Assembly (NCBI GenBank): GCA_036262835.1
Contig: DATAID010000047.1
Span: forward strand, 14,369 to 78,368
DNA: 64,000 nt
Reading direction: 5' to 3'
Source of the DNA: RBG-16-66-20 sp036262835
GTDB taxonomy: Bacteria > Pseudomonadota > Gammaproteobacteria > Burkholderiales > SG8-39
Below the pieces are notes generated by a model. That model was given only the letters and a program-made list of their open reading frames with translations, searched no databases and was not told the DNA's origin. Position numbers and translations under genes: made by a program. Positions 30,108 to 40,683 of this stretch are shown piece by piece (the first letter of the stretch is position 1; every line of letters starts with the position of its first letter).

Positions 30108-31064
30108 ATGAGAATCCTCATCCTGGGCGGCAGCGGCTTCATCGGGCGGCACGCGGCGGCGGCGCTGCGCGCCCGCGGCCACGCCGTCGTCATCGGCACC
30201 CGCCACCCCCGGCGCGCCCTCGGCAAGCTCCCACCCGCGATCCGCGACTGCGACCTGCGCGAGACCCACCTCGAATCCCTCACCACCCGCTACGTCTGGC
30301 AGCCGCTCCTCCAGGATGTGGAGGGGGTGCTCAACTGCGTCGGCATCCTGCGCGAGCGCGGCAGCGAGACCTGGGACCGCGTGCACCACATGGCGCCGGC
30401 CGCCCTCGCCCACGCCTGCGAGCGCCTGGGCAAGCGCCTCGTGCACGTGTCGGCCCTCGGCCTGCGCGAGTCGGCACCCAGCGGCTTTCTCACCTCGAAG
30501 TGGCTCGCCGAGCGCGCCGTGGCGAAGAGCGGCGCCGACTACAGCATCGTGCGGCCCTCGCTGCTTGACGGCGAAGGCGGCTTCGGTGCGCGCTGGCTGC
30601 GCCGGGTGGCCGACTGGCCGGTGCATTTCATTCCCACGCAGGCGCGCGGCCGGATGGCCGCGCTGCAGGTGACCGACCTCGCCGACGCGCTGGCGACGCT
30701 ATGCGAAGCGCGCGGCCGGGAAGACCTCAGAGTGGTGGAGCTCGGCGGCCGGGAGCGGCGCACGATGGCCGAGCACCTCGCCGCCCTGCGCACGCACGAT
30801 CGGCCGGCGCTGCGCCTGCCGGTCCCCGGGCCGCTCGCGCTCCTTGCGAGCGCCGTGTGCGACCTGCTGCACTTCTCGCCCTACTCGTTCGCGCACCTGG
30901 AGCTCATGCGCAGGGACAACGTGCCGGCCATGAACGTGCTGCAGGCCCTCATCGGGCGCGCGCCTGCGCCTGTCGGGCGCGAGGCACCGAAGCTGCGGCC
31001 CGTCTACGCGTTCGCCGCGATCGGCGCCGGGCACGAGACCCCCGTGCCGCCGAGCCCGCAGTAG
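30108..31064 (+). CDS. NAD(P)-binding epimerase-like protein (NDUFA9-type SDR)
   Basis: 318 residues of the atypical short-chain dehydrogenase group related to complex I subunit NDUFA9. The dinucleotide site is ILGGSGFIGRHAA at residues 4-16; NCVGILRE and LVHVSALGL follow. A classical YxxxK is not obvious (SKWLAE occupies the place), so it may bind rather than turn over a nucleotide. Its leader is about 38 bases with GGCGGAG as ribosome site. The end overlaps msrA on the other strand by 61 bases. Confidence 0.85.
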   Translation: MRILILGGSGFIGRHAAAALRARGHAVVIGTRHPRRALGKLPPAIRDCDLRETHLESLTTRYVWQPLLQDVEGVLNCVGILRERGSETWDRVHHMAPAALAHACERLGKRLVHVSALGLRESAPSGFLTSKWLAERAVAKSGADYSIVRPSLLDGEGGFGARWLRRVADWPVHFIPTQARGRMAALQVTDLADALATLCEARGREDLRVVELGGRERRTMAEHLAALRTHDRPALRLPVPGPLALLASAVCDLLHFSPYSFAHLELMRRDNVPAMNVLQALIGRAPAPVGREAPKLRPVYAFAAIGAGHETPVPPSPQ

Positions 31065-31660
31065 CCGTTCGGATTCTTGCCGAGGTACTGCTGGTGATAG
31101 TCCTCTGCGTAGTAGAACTCCGGCGCCGCCTTGATTTCCGTCGTGACGGGCGGAAAGCCTTTTTTCTTCAGTTCTTTTTCGAACATCTCTTTCGAGCTTT
31201 TCGCGGCGGACAACTGCGAACCCCCATAACAGTAAACCGCTGACCGATACTGCGTCCCTGCGTCGTTGCCCTGGCGCATGCCTTGCGTCGGATCGTGGCC
31301 TTCCCAGAAGGCCTTCAGCAGCTGGTCGTAGGAGATCTTCTTCGGATCGAAGACGACGAGCACGACCTCGGCGTGGTTGGTGAAGCCCGAGCACACCTCT
31401 TCGTAAGTCGGATTCTTCGTCTCGCCGCCGGCGTAGCCGACCGCGGTCGAGTAGACGCCCGGAAGCTTCCAGAAGAGCCGCTCCGCGCCCCAGAAGCAGC
31501 CCAGGCCGAACACCGCCTGCTCGAGGCCGGCAGGAAACGGCGGCACGATGCGATTGCCGTTCACGAAGTGCTTTTCGGGAACTTCGATCTTCTCGCTGCG
31601 TCCCGGAATCGTGCTCGATGCGGGCAACAGGGTCTTCATCTTCTTCATGAATGCGAACAT
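31004..31660 (-). CDS. msrA: Peptide methionine sulfoxide reductase A
   Basis: Repairs oxidised methionine in proteins; 218 residues. The catalytic cysteine is in GLGCFWGAE; GYAGG and HAEVV-VFDP are conserved. The C-terminal GYCGLGGTG may hold the resolving cysteine. ATG 31660 is chosen over ATG 31666 because GAGAGGTG is spaced correctly for it. No signal peptide, so cytoplasmic. It converges with the epimerase-like gene. Confidence 0.93.
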   Translation of the reverse strand: MFAFMKKMKTLLPASSTIPGRSEKIEVPEKHFVNGNRIVPPFPAGLEQAVFGLGCFWGAERLFWKLPGVYSTAVGYAGGETKNPTYEEVCSGFTNHAEVVLVVFDPKKISYDQLLKAFWEGHDPTQGMRQGNDAGTQYRSAVYCYGGSQLSAAKSSKEMFEKELKKKGFPPVTTEIKAAPEFYYAEDYHQQYLGKNPNGYCGLGGTGVSCPAPIAANA

Positions 31661-31680
31661 GGGCATCACCTCTCGAACGC

Positions 31681-31686
31681 TAGAAT
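31681..31686 (+). promoter_or_regulatory. TAGAAT box six bases before panE
   Basis: A -10-like TAGAAT ends six bases before ATG 31693, which would place the transcription start at or next to the start codon. There is no ribosome-binding sequence between them, which supports a leaderless message. A -35 is not seen. Confidence 0.42.
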
Positions 31687-31692
31687 AACACC

Positions 31693-32670
31693 ATGAAAAT
31701 CTGCATTTACGGCGCCGGCGCGGTCGGCGGCCTGATGGCCGCGTGGCTCTCGCGCGCCGGCCACGACGTCTCTGTCGTCGCACGGGGCAAGCACCTTACG
31801 GCGATCAGGGAAAAAGGATTGCGCGTCAGGTCGGGCGGAAAAGAGGACGTCTTCAAGGTCAAGGCGGAAGAAAAGCCGGAAAAGCTTGGACCGCAGGATT
31901 ACGTCGTCGTTGCCGTCAAGGCGCAGAGCCTGGGCGAGGTGGCGGCTGCCATCGCGCCGCTCGTCGGCCCCGACACCTCGATCGTCACCGCCATGAACGG
32001 CGTGCCGTGGTGGTTCTTCGATCGACTCAAGTTCGGCGAGGGCCGGCTGCGCCTCGATACGCTCGATCCGGGCGGCAAGCTCTCGCGCGCGATGCCGACC
32101 GAGCGCCTCGTCGGCTGCGTCATCCACCTCGCCGCGTCCACGCCCGAGCCGGGCGTGATCTCCCACGGCATGGGCCTGCGCCTCATCCTGGGCGAGCCGG
32201 GCGGCAAGAACACGGCGCGCACCGGGCGCATCGCGGCGGCATTGAAGGAAGCCGGGTTCGAGGCCGTCGCGAGCAGCTTCATCGAGAAGGAGTTCTGGGT
32301 GAAGCTGATCGGCAACGTGAGCTTCAACCCCGTGGCTGCGCTCACCCTCGCCACCGCCGACCGGCTGATCGCGGACGAATACGTGAAGCGCTACCTGATC
32401 GCGGTGATGCGCGAATGCCTCGCGATCGGCCGCGCGGTGGGCGTGGATGCCGACATCGATCCCGAGGCGCGCATGGACATGGCGCGCAAGCTCGGCAAGT
32501 TCAAGCCTTCGACCTTGCAGGACCTCGAAGCCGGCAAGTCGCTCGAGATCGACGGCCTGCTCACCGGCACGCTCGAAGTCGCGAGCAAGGCCGGCGTCGC
32601 GGCGCCCTTCACCGAAAGCCTCGCCGGTCTCGCGCGCCTGCGCGCCGAATCTACGGGACAGTACAAATGA
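31693..32670 (+). CDS. panE: 2-Dehydropantoate 2-reductase
   Basis: NADPH-dependent ketopantoate reductase of coenzyme A synthesis, 325 residues. The N-terminal nucleotide site is YGAGAVGGLMAAW, VAVKAQ follows, and the catalytic-lysine region is FWVKLIGNVSFNP. It overlaps the next gene by four bases. Related 2-hydroxyacid reductases of the ApbA/PanE family are an alternative. Confidence 0.87.
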   Translation: MKICIYGAGAVGGLMAAWLSRAGHDVSVVARGKHLTAIREKGLRVRSGGKEDVFKVKAEEKPEKLGPQDYVVVAVKAQSLGEVAAAIAPLVGPDTSIVTAMNGVPWWFFDRLKFGEGRLRLDTLDPGGKLSRAMPTERLVGCVIHLAASTPEPGVISHGMGLRLILGEPGGKNTARTGRIAAALKEAGFEAVASSFIEKEFWVKLIGNVSFNPVAALTLATADRLIADEYVKRYLIAVMRECLAIGRAVGVDADIDPEARMDMARKLGKFKPSTLQDLEAGKSLEIDGLLTGTLEVASKAGVAAPFTESLAGLARLRAESTGQYK

Positions 32671-33283
32671 AGCGCCTCTGGCTTCTTGTCGCCTTTCTTT
32701 TCCCCTCCTTCACGGCGATCGCCCAGTATGCGGGCCCCGGCGTGGACGCGTGCCTCAAGTACGCGCAAGCCGATACGCGCCAGTACGGCAACAAGCCGGC
32801 GAAGGTGATCATCGACCGCGACGCCCACCTCACCATCGAAAAATACACGCGCAAGGCGGGAAGCCAGTTCGTGAGCTCGATCCTCACGGGCAACGGCGCC
32901 ATCGCCTTCGAGCGCGGCGTGTCGGTCGAGATGAGCTTCGTGTGCCTGCTGGCGAGCGACCGGCAGGCAGTCTTCTTCTACTGGCTGCCGCGCCAGGAGG
33001 CCTCCTCGCTCACGCAGTGCAAGCGCGGGCCGGATGCCGCCGAGTGCCTCGATGCCCTGCAGCAGGTTGCCGACCAGGACCTGACCGCGCTCTACGCCCA
33101 GCACTACGTGGAAGCGCGCGAGACCGACGCCAAGGCGGGCAACGAGAATGCGAGCAACGCGTTCCGCCGCGCGGGCGACGCCTGGAAAGCCTATCGCGAT
33201 GTCGAATGCGCCCTGCGCGGCGGCGGCCAGGCGACCAAGGCCTGCCTCGTCGACCTCACCCGCCGAAGGGCGCTCGACCTCAG

Positions 33284-33287
<4 letters not shown>
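32667..33287 (+). CDS. Secreted protein with LprI/DUF1311-like C-terminus
   Basis: 206 residues with a signal peptide (KRLWLLVAFLFPSFTAIAQ). The C-terminal 60 residues follow the lysozyme-inhibitor LprI-like pattern: WKAYRDVECALRG, then KACLVDLTRRRA with paired cysteines. The middle domain (residues 25-130) has several cysteines and is not recognised. It is joined by ATGA overlaps to panE and dusA. A periplasmic location is expected; lysozyme inhibition is only a family-based guess. Confidence 0.72.
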
Positions 33288-34267
<980 letters not shown>

Positions 34268-34992
34268 GGAGCGCGTCAGCAAGGAAGAGTGGCAGCTGCG
34301 CGTCGATCTCGCCGCCGCCTACCAGTGCGCCGCGATCTACAAGTGGACCGACATGATCTTCACCCACTTCTCGGCGCGCCTGCCCGGGCACGACGAGTTC
34401 CTGATCAACGCCTACGGCCTCATGTTCGACGAGATCACCGCCTCGAACCTGGTGAAGGTCGACCATCACGGCAAGATCCTCGAGGACCCGCTCGAGCTCG
34501 GCTACAACGAGGCGGGCTTCGTCATCCACGGCTGCGTGCACGAGGCGCGTCCGGAGGCCCAGTGCGTGATCCACACGCACACCCGCGCCGGCGTCGCCGT
34601 CTCGGCCATGAAATGCGGGCTGCTGCCGATCAGCCAGCACGCGATGCGCGTGCAGCGCATGGTCACCTACCACGACTACGAGGGCATCGCGCTCGAGATG
34701 GACGAGCGCGAGCGCATGGCGGAGGACCTCGGCAAGACCTCCAAGGCGATGATCCTGCGCAACCACGGGCTGCTCACGCTCGGCGAGACGGTGCGCGAGG
34801 CCTTCTCGATCATGTACTACCTCGACTGCGCCTGCCAGATCCAGATCGACGCGATGTCCGGCGGCATGGAGAACGTGCTCGAGATGAGCAAGCACGCGGC
34901 GGACACCGCCGCCCAGCAGTTCGAGCGCCCGAACCGCATCGGCGCCTACAAGGACTGGCCGGCGCTCCTGCGCATGCTCGACCGCAAGGGCA

Positions 34993-36216
34993 TCAACTAC
35001 CGCGAGTAGCGGCCGCGGCCCGGCGCGTTCCCGGCAGGTTGAGCACGGTGCCGATGGTCAGCACGGTGGTCACCACGACCGAGAAGAACACCGCGGCCGC
35101 GAAGCCGCGGTCGAGCAGCCATCCGAAGTACACCGGCGTCACCATCGAGCCGACGTCCAGGCCCGAGTACACGAACCCGTAGACCTTGCCGGTCGAGCCC
35201 GGCGGCGTGCTCGCGCGCACGATCATGTCGCGCGAGGGGTTGGTCATGCCGCTCGAGAACCCCATCATCGCGAAGAGCAGCGGCATCGCCGCGGCCGGGA
35301 ACCACTGCGAGGCGACCATGAACATGACCACGGCGCTCGCGCTCATGCCGGTCGCCGCCACCAGGTCGTGGCGCGAGGCGCGCACCGCCAGGAAGCCGCC
35401 CGCGAAGATGCCCGCCGCGGCGCCGAGCAGGTAAGCCGTGAGCGTGGCCGAAGCGAGCGGCGCGCTCATTCCGTACAGCGGCATGAGCGTGGCCACGCCG
35501 AAGTTCTGGACCGCGATGAAGGCCACCCCGACCAGCACGAAATAGCCGAAGCACATGAGGATGGGCAGCGAGCCGAGCACCTTCAGGTCGGCCGCGAAGC
35601 CGCCCCGCGCCGCGGCCCGGCGCGCATCGGCCGGCTCGACGTAGAGCGCGCCGCGCTGGAAGACGAGGAAGACGATCACCGCGAGGCCGAGGAGCGAGGC
35701 GCCGATGAGCGCGCCGCGCCAGCCGACCGCGCCAACCATGCCGATCGCGTAGCCCGGCGCCGCCGCATAGCCGAGGAAGCCGGCGATGCCATGCCAGCTG
35801 AAGGCGTAGCCCAGGCGCTCCTTGCCGACGCGCGCGTTGAGGATCGAGAAGTCGCAGGGGTGGAAGACGCTGTTGCCGAGGCCGCCGACGAGCGCCGCGA
35901 GGATGAGCATCTCGTAGCTGTGCGCGAGGCCGGCGAGGAGCGCGCCCGAGGCCGAGAGCGTGAGCCCGAAGAAGAGCACGCGGCGCGCGCCGAGCTTGTC
36001 CACCGCGAAGCCGGAGAGCGTCTGGCAGATGCCGCTCACCACGTAATAGAGGGCCACCGTCGCGCCGAGGGCCGCGTAGCTCACGCCCAGGTCGTCCTTG
36101 ATCAGCGGGAACACCACCGCCGTCGCGATCTGGTAGAAGTGCGACAGCCCGTGGGCGAGCGCGACCAGCCCGATGATGCGGATGTCGGTCCTAAGGGTTT
36201 GCGCTGTCGATTGCAT
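34993..36216 (-). CDS. MFS transporter, fosmidomycin-resistance-like
   Basis: 407 residues with about 12 hydrophobic helices. The N-terminus HGLSHFYQIATAVVFPLI and the helix 2-3 loop FAVDKLGARRVLF resemble the Fsr group; NSVFHPCDFSIL is also typical. It starts inside the alpha/beta hydrolase gene and is the last gene of the Rieske/Liv operon, so it may export or import an intermediate. Confidence 0.87.
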   Translation of the reverse strand: MQSTAQTLRTDIRIIGLVALAHGLSHFYQIATAVVFPLIKDDLGVSYAALGATVALYYVVSGICQTLSGFAVDKLGARRVLFFGLTLSASGALLAGLAHSYEMLILAALVGGLGNSVFHPCDFSILNARVGKERLGYAFSWHGIAGFLGYAAAPGYAIGMVGAVGWRGALIGASLLGLAVIVFLVFQRGALYVEPADARRAAARGGFAADLKVLGSLPILMCFGYFVLVGVAFIAVQNFGVATLMPLYGMSAPLASATLTAYLLGAAAGIFAGGFLAVRASRHDLVAATGMSASAVVMFMVASQWFPAAAMPLLFAMMGFSSGMTNPSRDMIVRASTPPGSTGKVYGFVYSGLDVGSMVTPVYFGWLLDRGFAAAVFFSVVVTTVLTIGTVLNLPGTRRAAAATRGS

Positions 36217-36949
36217 TTACGAAGCTGACGACGGAAGACAAAACCCTTTCTGGTTGATCCCGATGCGGCGAATGGCCGCAATCCTCGAGCTTCAGCAGCT
36301 CGCACGGCCCCTTCACCTGGCGCTTGATCGCCTCGAGCTGCGCCATCGTCCCGTACTCGTCGTTCTCGCCCTGGATCGCGAGCACGGGGCACGTGATTCC
36401 CGGCAGGTATTCCTCGATGTTCCACTTCTCAAACGCCGGATCGAGCCAGGCGTCGTTCCAGAGATAGAACGTCTTGCGCGGGTCCGTATGGTACTTGGCG
36501 AAGCGCTGCGGCAGGTCGGTCGTTTCGAAAGTCGCCCGGATCCTGCGGATACTCTCCAGGTTGAACTTCTCGATGAAAACGTGGGGAGCGAGTACGACCA
36601 ATCGCTCTACTTCGTTCAACCCGGAATAAATCAGGGCAATCGAAGCGCCGTCGGAATGGCCGACGAGGACGGGCTTTTTGATCCTGAAAGCCTTCAGAAC
36701 TTCTGCAAGCTCCTGGGCGCCCCGATGCATGAATTTCACATCGACTTTTTCTTCTTCTAGAACATCCGACTGCCCGTATCCGTACCGGTCGTAGACGAGC
36801 GCCTTCCGGCCGGTCGCTTTCGCCACCCTGGCCGGAAAGTCCCGCCACAATCTGATCGAGCCGAGGCCTTCGTGCAGGAAAACGAGCGCCGGCTCCGCGC
36901 CCTCGATCAGCTCGGCTTCGAGGACGTGGCCGCCGGCGGTGATGCGCAT
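36191..36949 (-). CDS. Alpha/beta hydrolase
   Basis: 252 residues. The oxyanion region is LVFLHEGLGS, the nucleophile elbow is VGHSDGAS (serine in GHSDG), the acid is likely in QGENDEYG, and the base histidine is in EDCGHSPH. No signal peptide. Meta-cleavage product hydrolases and carboxylesterases share this form. Its place beside the Rieske oxygenase and Liv importer fits a ring-fission or ester-hydrolysis step. AT-rich codons are dense at 36590-36770. Confidence 0.85.
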   Translation of the reverse strand: MRITAGGHVLEAELIEGAEPALVFLHEGLGSIRLWRDFPARVAKATGRKALVYDRYGYGQSDVLEEEKVDVKFMHRGAQELAEVLKAFRIKKPVLVGHSDGASIALIYSGLNEVERLVVLAPHVFIEKFNLESIRRIRATFETTDLPQRFAKYHTDPRKTFYLWNDAWLDPAFEKWNIEEYLPGITCPVLAIQGENDEYGTMAQLEAIKRQVKGPCELLKLEDCGHSPHRDQPERVLSSVVSFVNAIDSANP

Positions 36950-36965
36950 TGCGCCATCATAAAGC

Positions 36966-38192
36966 TCAGGGCTTGGCGTACTCCACGAAGACGCTCTTGC
37001 CGCCCTTGATGATCCACTGCCCCATGCCGCGGCCGATCTGGTCGCCGTTCGGCGTGAAGTCGCAGGTCGAGCCGGCGCCCTGGAAGTTGACCGGCTTGCC
37101 GGCCTTGACGAGCTTGAGGGCCTCGGCGATGTCGTCCACCGCCTGTCCCGGCCCGTTGCCGACCGTGATGATTTCCTTGTGCCAGTCGACCGCCATCGGG
37201 CTCTTCGCCTTCTCCATCGCGAGCGCCGTGATGGCGAGCTGGTCGTGCGTGTTGGGCGGGAAAAGATAGACCCGATCGGCCGGCGCGCCCATGAGCTGCA
37301 GGAAGCGCTTGTAGCCCGGCGCGCTCACGTCCGGCATCGGCTGGAAGTGGCGGATGCCTTCGGCGACCTGCGGGCCGACCGCCTGCACGAACTTGCCCTC
37401 CGCGTCGGCCATGATGGAGAGCGCGACCACCTTGCTCTCGAAGCCGCCGCGGTACACCTCCTTCATGATCGAGACGAAATCGGGCAGGAGGCCGAAGCAG
37501 AAGACCGCGTCGGGCTTCTTGCCGAAGATGCGCTCGACTTCCGCGCGGTACGAGGGCTGCTCGGGGTTGTAGATGAGCGAATCGGTCACCGTGCGGCCGG
37601 CGGCCTTCATCTTCTCCTCGAACACCTTCATGATCGGCAGCACGAACGCGTTCTGCAGGCCCATCACGCCGACCGACTTGAAGCCGAGCTTGTCGATGGT
37701 CGCGCGGCTGATGACGATGCCCCAGTCGGTCGCCTTCATCTGGAAGCGCCACACGTAGCCCTGCGTGTCGCCCTCGGTGATGGCGTTCGCCGCGCTCGAG
37801 ACCATGAGCACGGTCTTGTTCTGGATCGCGATCGGGCGCGAGGACATGCCCTCGGGCGTGCCCCAGTAACCGATGCACGACTGCGCCTTGTGCACGTTGA
37901 TGAACTTCTGCGTCAGGTTCGCGGCCACCGCCGCGCTCGACTCGGAGTCCTCGATGAAGAGCTCGAGCTTGCGGCCGAGCACGCCGCCCGCGGCGTTGAT
38001 TTTCGCCGCGGTGCGCTTGGCCGCCTCGGCCATGTCGGGACCGTAGGCGCCGGCGTTGCCGGTCATCGGCAGCCCGACGCCGATCGGGATCGGCGTCCCT
38101 TGAGCGTGCGCAAGGTTGAGATACGGCGCGCCGATCGCCGAAGCGGCGGCGGCGCCGATGGATTTGATGACGGTACGACGGTTCCTCTGCAT
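36966..38192 (-). CDS. ABC transporter substrate-binding protein, Liv type
   Basis: 408 residues. A Tat-style signal (RRTVIKSIGAAAASAIGAP...LAHA) leads into the Peripla_BP_6 domain (PIGVGLPMTGNAGAYG). It is the receptor of the importer encoded upstream (livM, livH, livF, livG). In betaproteobacteria such receptors often bind aromatic acids or other carboxylates rather than amino acids, which would match the nearby oxygenase. The ligand is inferred. Confidence 0.88.
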   Translation of the reverse strand: MQRNRRTVIKSIGAAAASAIGAPYLNLAHAQGTPIPIGVGLPMTGNAGAYGPDMAEAAKRTAAKINAAGGVLGRKLELFIEDSESSAAVAANLTQKFINVHKAQSCIGYWGTPEGMSSRPIAIQNKTVLMVSSAANAITEGDTQGYVWRFQMKATDWGIVISRATIDKLGFKSVGVMGLQNAFVLPIMKVFEEKMKAAGRTVTDSLIYNPEQPSYRAEVERIFGKKPDAVFCFGLLPDFVSIMKEVYRGGFESKVVALSIMADAEGKFVQAVGPQVAEGIRHFQPMPDVSAPGYKRFLQLMGAPADRVYLFPPNTHDQLAITALAMEKAKSPMAVDWHKEIITVGNGPGQAVDDIAEALKLVKAGKPVNFQGAGSTCDFTPNGDQIGRGMGQWIIKGGKSVFVEYAKP

Positions 38193-38206
38193 GGGTCCTC
38201 CCTCTC

Positions 38207-39103
38207 CTAGGCTTTAAGACGGTATTCCTGGAAAAATCCCCTCGGCTTCCAAACGAGCAAGGCAATCAGCCCGGTGCCGATGATGATGATGCGCACGGCC
38301 GCGAGCTGGTCCGAATCGAGCGCCGGGATCACGTCCTTCAGGAAGCGCGAGCCCTCGAGCAGCACCATGACGACCGCCGCGCCGAGGATCGTGCCCAGGT
38401 GCGCGCCCCGGCCGCCCGCGATCACCGCCATGAACGCATAGGCGATGACGATGTTGGTGAACTGCGTCGGATCGATGTACTGGTAGTAGAAGCTGTGCAT
38501 CGAGCCGGCGAGCCCGATGATCGCCCCGCCGATCGCGAAGATGCGCACGCGCGCCCAGAGCACGTTCTTGCCGAGCGTGGCGGCCACCACATCGTCCTCC
38601 CGCACCGCGCGCACCAGGCGCCCGAACGGGGAGCGCGCGATGAGGCGCAGCAACCCGTAGGTGCCAAAGAGCAGCACGAGCGAGAGCCCGAGCATGAAGT
38701 ACTGGTACTGGTCGGCCGGGATCGAGCCGCCGAACGGCCGCGGGATGCCGGCAAGGCCGAGCGCGCCCTTGGTGAGCCAGTCCTCGTTCAGCGCGAGGAG
38801 CCGCAGCATCTCGCCCACGCCCAGGGTCACGATCGCGAAATAGTCCTCCTCCGTGACCCGCAGCGTGATGAGCGCCACCAGGCCGCATACCGCGCCGACG
38901 ATCGCCATGGCGCCGAGCGCGGCGAAGAACGTGTTCGCGCCCGCCTTCAACATGAGGAGCGCCGCTGCATAGGCGCCCAGCGCATAGAAGCCGGTGAGGC
39001 CGAAATTGACCATCCCGCCCTGCCCCCACTGGAAATTGAGCGCGAGCGCGAGGACCGCGGAGAAGCAGACCACGATCGTCATGAGGATGAGGAAGGAGAT
39101 CAT
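38207..39103 (-). CDS. livM: Branched-chain-type ABC permease LivM
   Basis: 298 residues, 8-9 membrane helices, with FNWQ-type entry seen here as ALNFQWGQGGMVNFG and the EAA loop ARSPFGRLVRAVREDD. ATG 39103 overlaps the livH stop by four bases; the longer open frame above is out of frame to livH. Confidence 0.9.
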   Translation of the reverse strand: MISFLILMTIVVCFSAVLALALNFQWGQGGMVNFGLTGFYALGAYAAALLMLKAGANTFFAALGAMAIVGAVCGLVALITLRVTEEDYFAIVTLGVGEMLRLLALNEDWLTKGALGLAGIPRPFGGSIPADQYQYFMLGLSLVLLFGTYGLLRLIARSPFGRLVRAVREDDVVAATLGKNVLWARVRIFAIGGAIIGLAGSMHSFYYQYIDPTQFTNIVIAYAFMAVIAGGRGAHLGTILGAAVVMVLLEGSRFLKDVIPALDSDQLAAVRIIIIGTGLIALLVWKPRGFFQEYRLKA

Positions 39104-39960
39104 TTGCGGATGTAGGGTTGTCCGAAGAGTCCCTGCGGCCGGAAGATGAGGACGATGGCGATCGCGACGAGCGGCACGCCGATCCGGTAGTTGGGCGGGA
39201 TGACGAGCGTGGAGAGCTCGCTCACCACGCCGATCGAGAGCGCGCCCACGAACGCGCCGAGCGGGCTCCCCAGGCCGCCGAGGATCGCCGCCGCGAAGAC
39301 GCTGATGAGGTAGTTGGAGCCCATCGGCGGCTCGAGCGCGCGGTCCATGCCGATGAGCACCCCGCCCAGGCCGAGCAGGACCCCGGCGATGAACCAGGTC
39401 CAGCGGATGACCCTCGGGCTCTCGATCCCGCGCGCGAGCGCGAGCGCCGGATTGTCGGCCACGGCGCGCATCGCGCGGCCCATCGGCATCCGGGTCAGCA
39501 GCACCCACATCGCGACCATGGCGGTGGTCGCGGTGGCGATCGTGATCATCTGCTCGTGGTTCATGCGCACGTCGGCGAAACGGAAGGGCCGCGCGAGCTC
39601 CATGACGAAGCCGCGCGCCGAATTGCCGTAGGCGAAGCGCGCCACGTTCTCGAGGATGAAGCCCAGGCCGAGCGAGGCGACCATGAGCGTGATGCCGCCG
39701 CGCTCGCGCAGCGGCTTGAAGGTGAGCTGGTCGATGCCGATGCACAGGGCGCCCATGAGGAGCGCCGCCACGGGCACCGCGGCGAGCATCGGCCAGCCGA
39801 GCTGCGCGTTCAGCGCGAAGGTCAGGTAGGCGGCGACGGTCATCATCGCGCCCACGGCGAAGTTCGGGAACTTGAGCACGCCGAAAAGCAGCGTCACCGC
39901 GAGCGCCGGGAGCGTCATGATGACGCCGGTGACGATGCCGTTGAAGAGGGTCTGGACCAC
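39100..39960 (-). CDS. livH: Branched-chain-type ABC permease LivH
   Basis: 286 residues with about eight helices. The EAA loop is TRMPMGRAMRAVADNP, and LLFGVLKFPNFAVGAMM is the typical N-terminal region. It starts with GTG 39960, three bases after the livF stop, and forms the membrane channel with LivM. Confidence 0.9.
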   Translation of the reverse strand: MVQTLFNGIVTGVIMTLPALAVTLLFGVLKFPNFAVGAMMTVAAYLTFALNAQLGWPMLAAVPVAALLMGALCIGIDQLTFKPLRERGGITLMVASLGLGFILENVARFAYGNSARGFVMELARPFRFADVRMNHEQMITIATATTAMVAMWVLLTRMPMGRAMRAVADNPALALARGIESPRVIRWTWFIAGVLLGLGGVLIGMDRALEPPMGSNYLISVFAAAILGGLGSPLGAFVGALSIGVVSELSTLVIPPNYRIGVPLVAIAIVLIFRPQGLFGQPYIRK

Positions 39961-39963
39961 CGT

Positions 39964-40683
39964 TTACGCGTCCAGCGCCCGGGCATCGCCCAGGTAGAGG
40001 CTGTTCAGCTCCTTCATGCCGAGCACCTCGCCCGCCGGCGCGCAGGCGCGCACGCGGCCGCCCGCGAGCACGATGCAGGTGTCGGAGATGCGCAGCGCCT
40101 CGACCGCGTTCTGCTCGATCATGAGCACGCTCACGCCGAGCGAGTTCACCTTCTTCACCCGGTCGAAGAGCTCGCTCATGAGGAGCGGCGAAAGCCCCGC
40201 CGAGGGCTCGTCCAGCATCAGCACCTTCGGCCGCACCGTGAGCGCGCAGGCAAAAGCGAGCATCTGGCGCTGGCCGCCGCTCAGGTTGCCCGCTTTTCTC
40301 GAATAGAAGGAAACAAGTTCAGGAAAGAGCGCGACCACTTCATCGTCCATCTTCCGCCCTCGCCCCATGAACTCGCAGGCGATCTTCAGGTTCTCGAGCA
40401 CGGTGAGGTTGCGAAAGACGTTGTATTCCTGCGGCACGTAGGCAAGGCCGGCGAGCACGCGCTTCGGGGGCGAAAGACCGCCGAGCACCTGGCCGTCGAG
40501 CTCGATTCTTCCCTGCCGGGCGGGCAGCAGCCCGGCGAGCGTCTTCACGAACGTGGACTTCCCGGAGCCGTTCGGGCCGATCACGGTGACGATGCGGCCC
40601 TGCGGGAGCGCCACGTCGATGCCCTTGAGGATGTCGCCCGCGCCGTAGCCGGCGTGAAGGCCGGCGACCGAAAGAATGTTCAT
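39964..40683 (-). CDS. livF: ABC transporter ATP-binding protein LivF
   Basis: 239 residues. Walker A is GPNGSGKST, the Q-loop is YVPQEYNVF, the signature is NLSGGQRQM, Walker B is VLMLDEPSAGLSP, and the switch region has MIEQN. ATG 40683 overlaps the livG stop. Confidence 0.92.
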   Translation of the reverse strand: MNILSVAGLHAGYGAGDILKGIDVALPQGRIVTVIGPNGSGKSTFVKTLAGLLPARQGRIELDGQVLGGLSPPKRVLAGLAYVPQEYNVFRNLTVLENLKIACEFMGRGRKMDDEVVALFPELVSFYSRKAGNLSGGQRQMLAFACALTVRPKVLMLDEPSAGLSPLLMSELFDRVKKVNSLGVSVLMIEQNAVEALRISDTCIVLAGGRVRACAPAGEVLGMKELNSLYLGDARALDA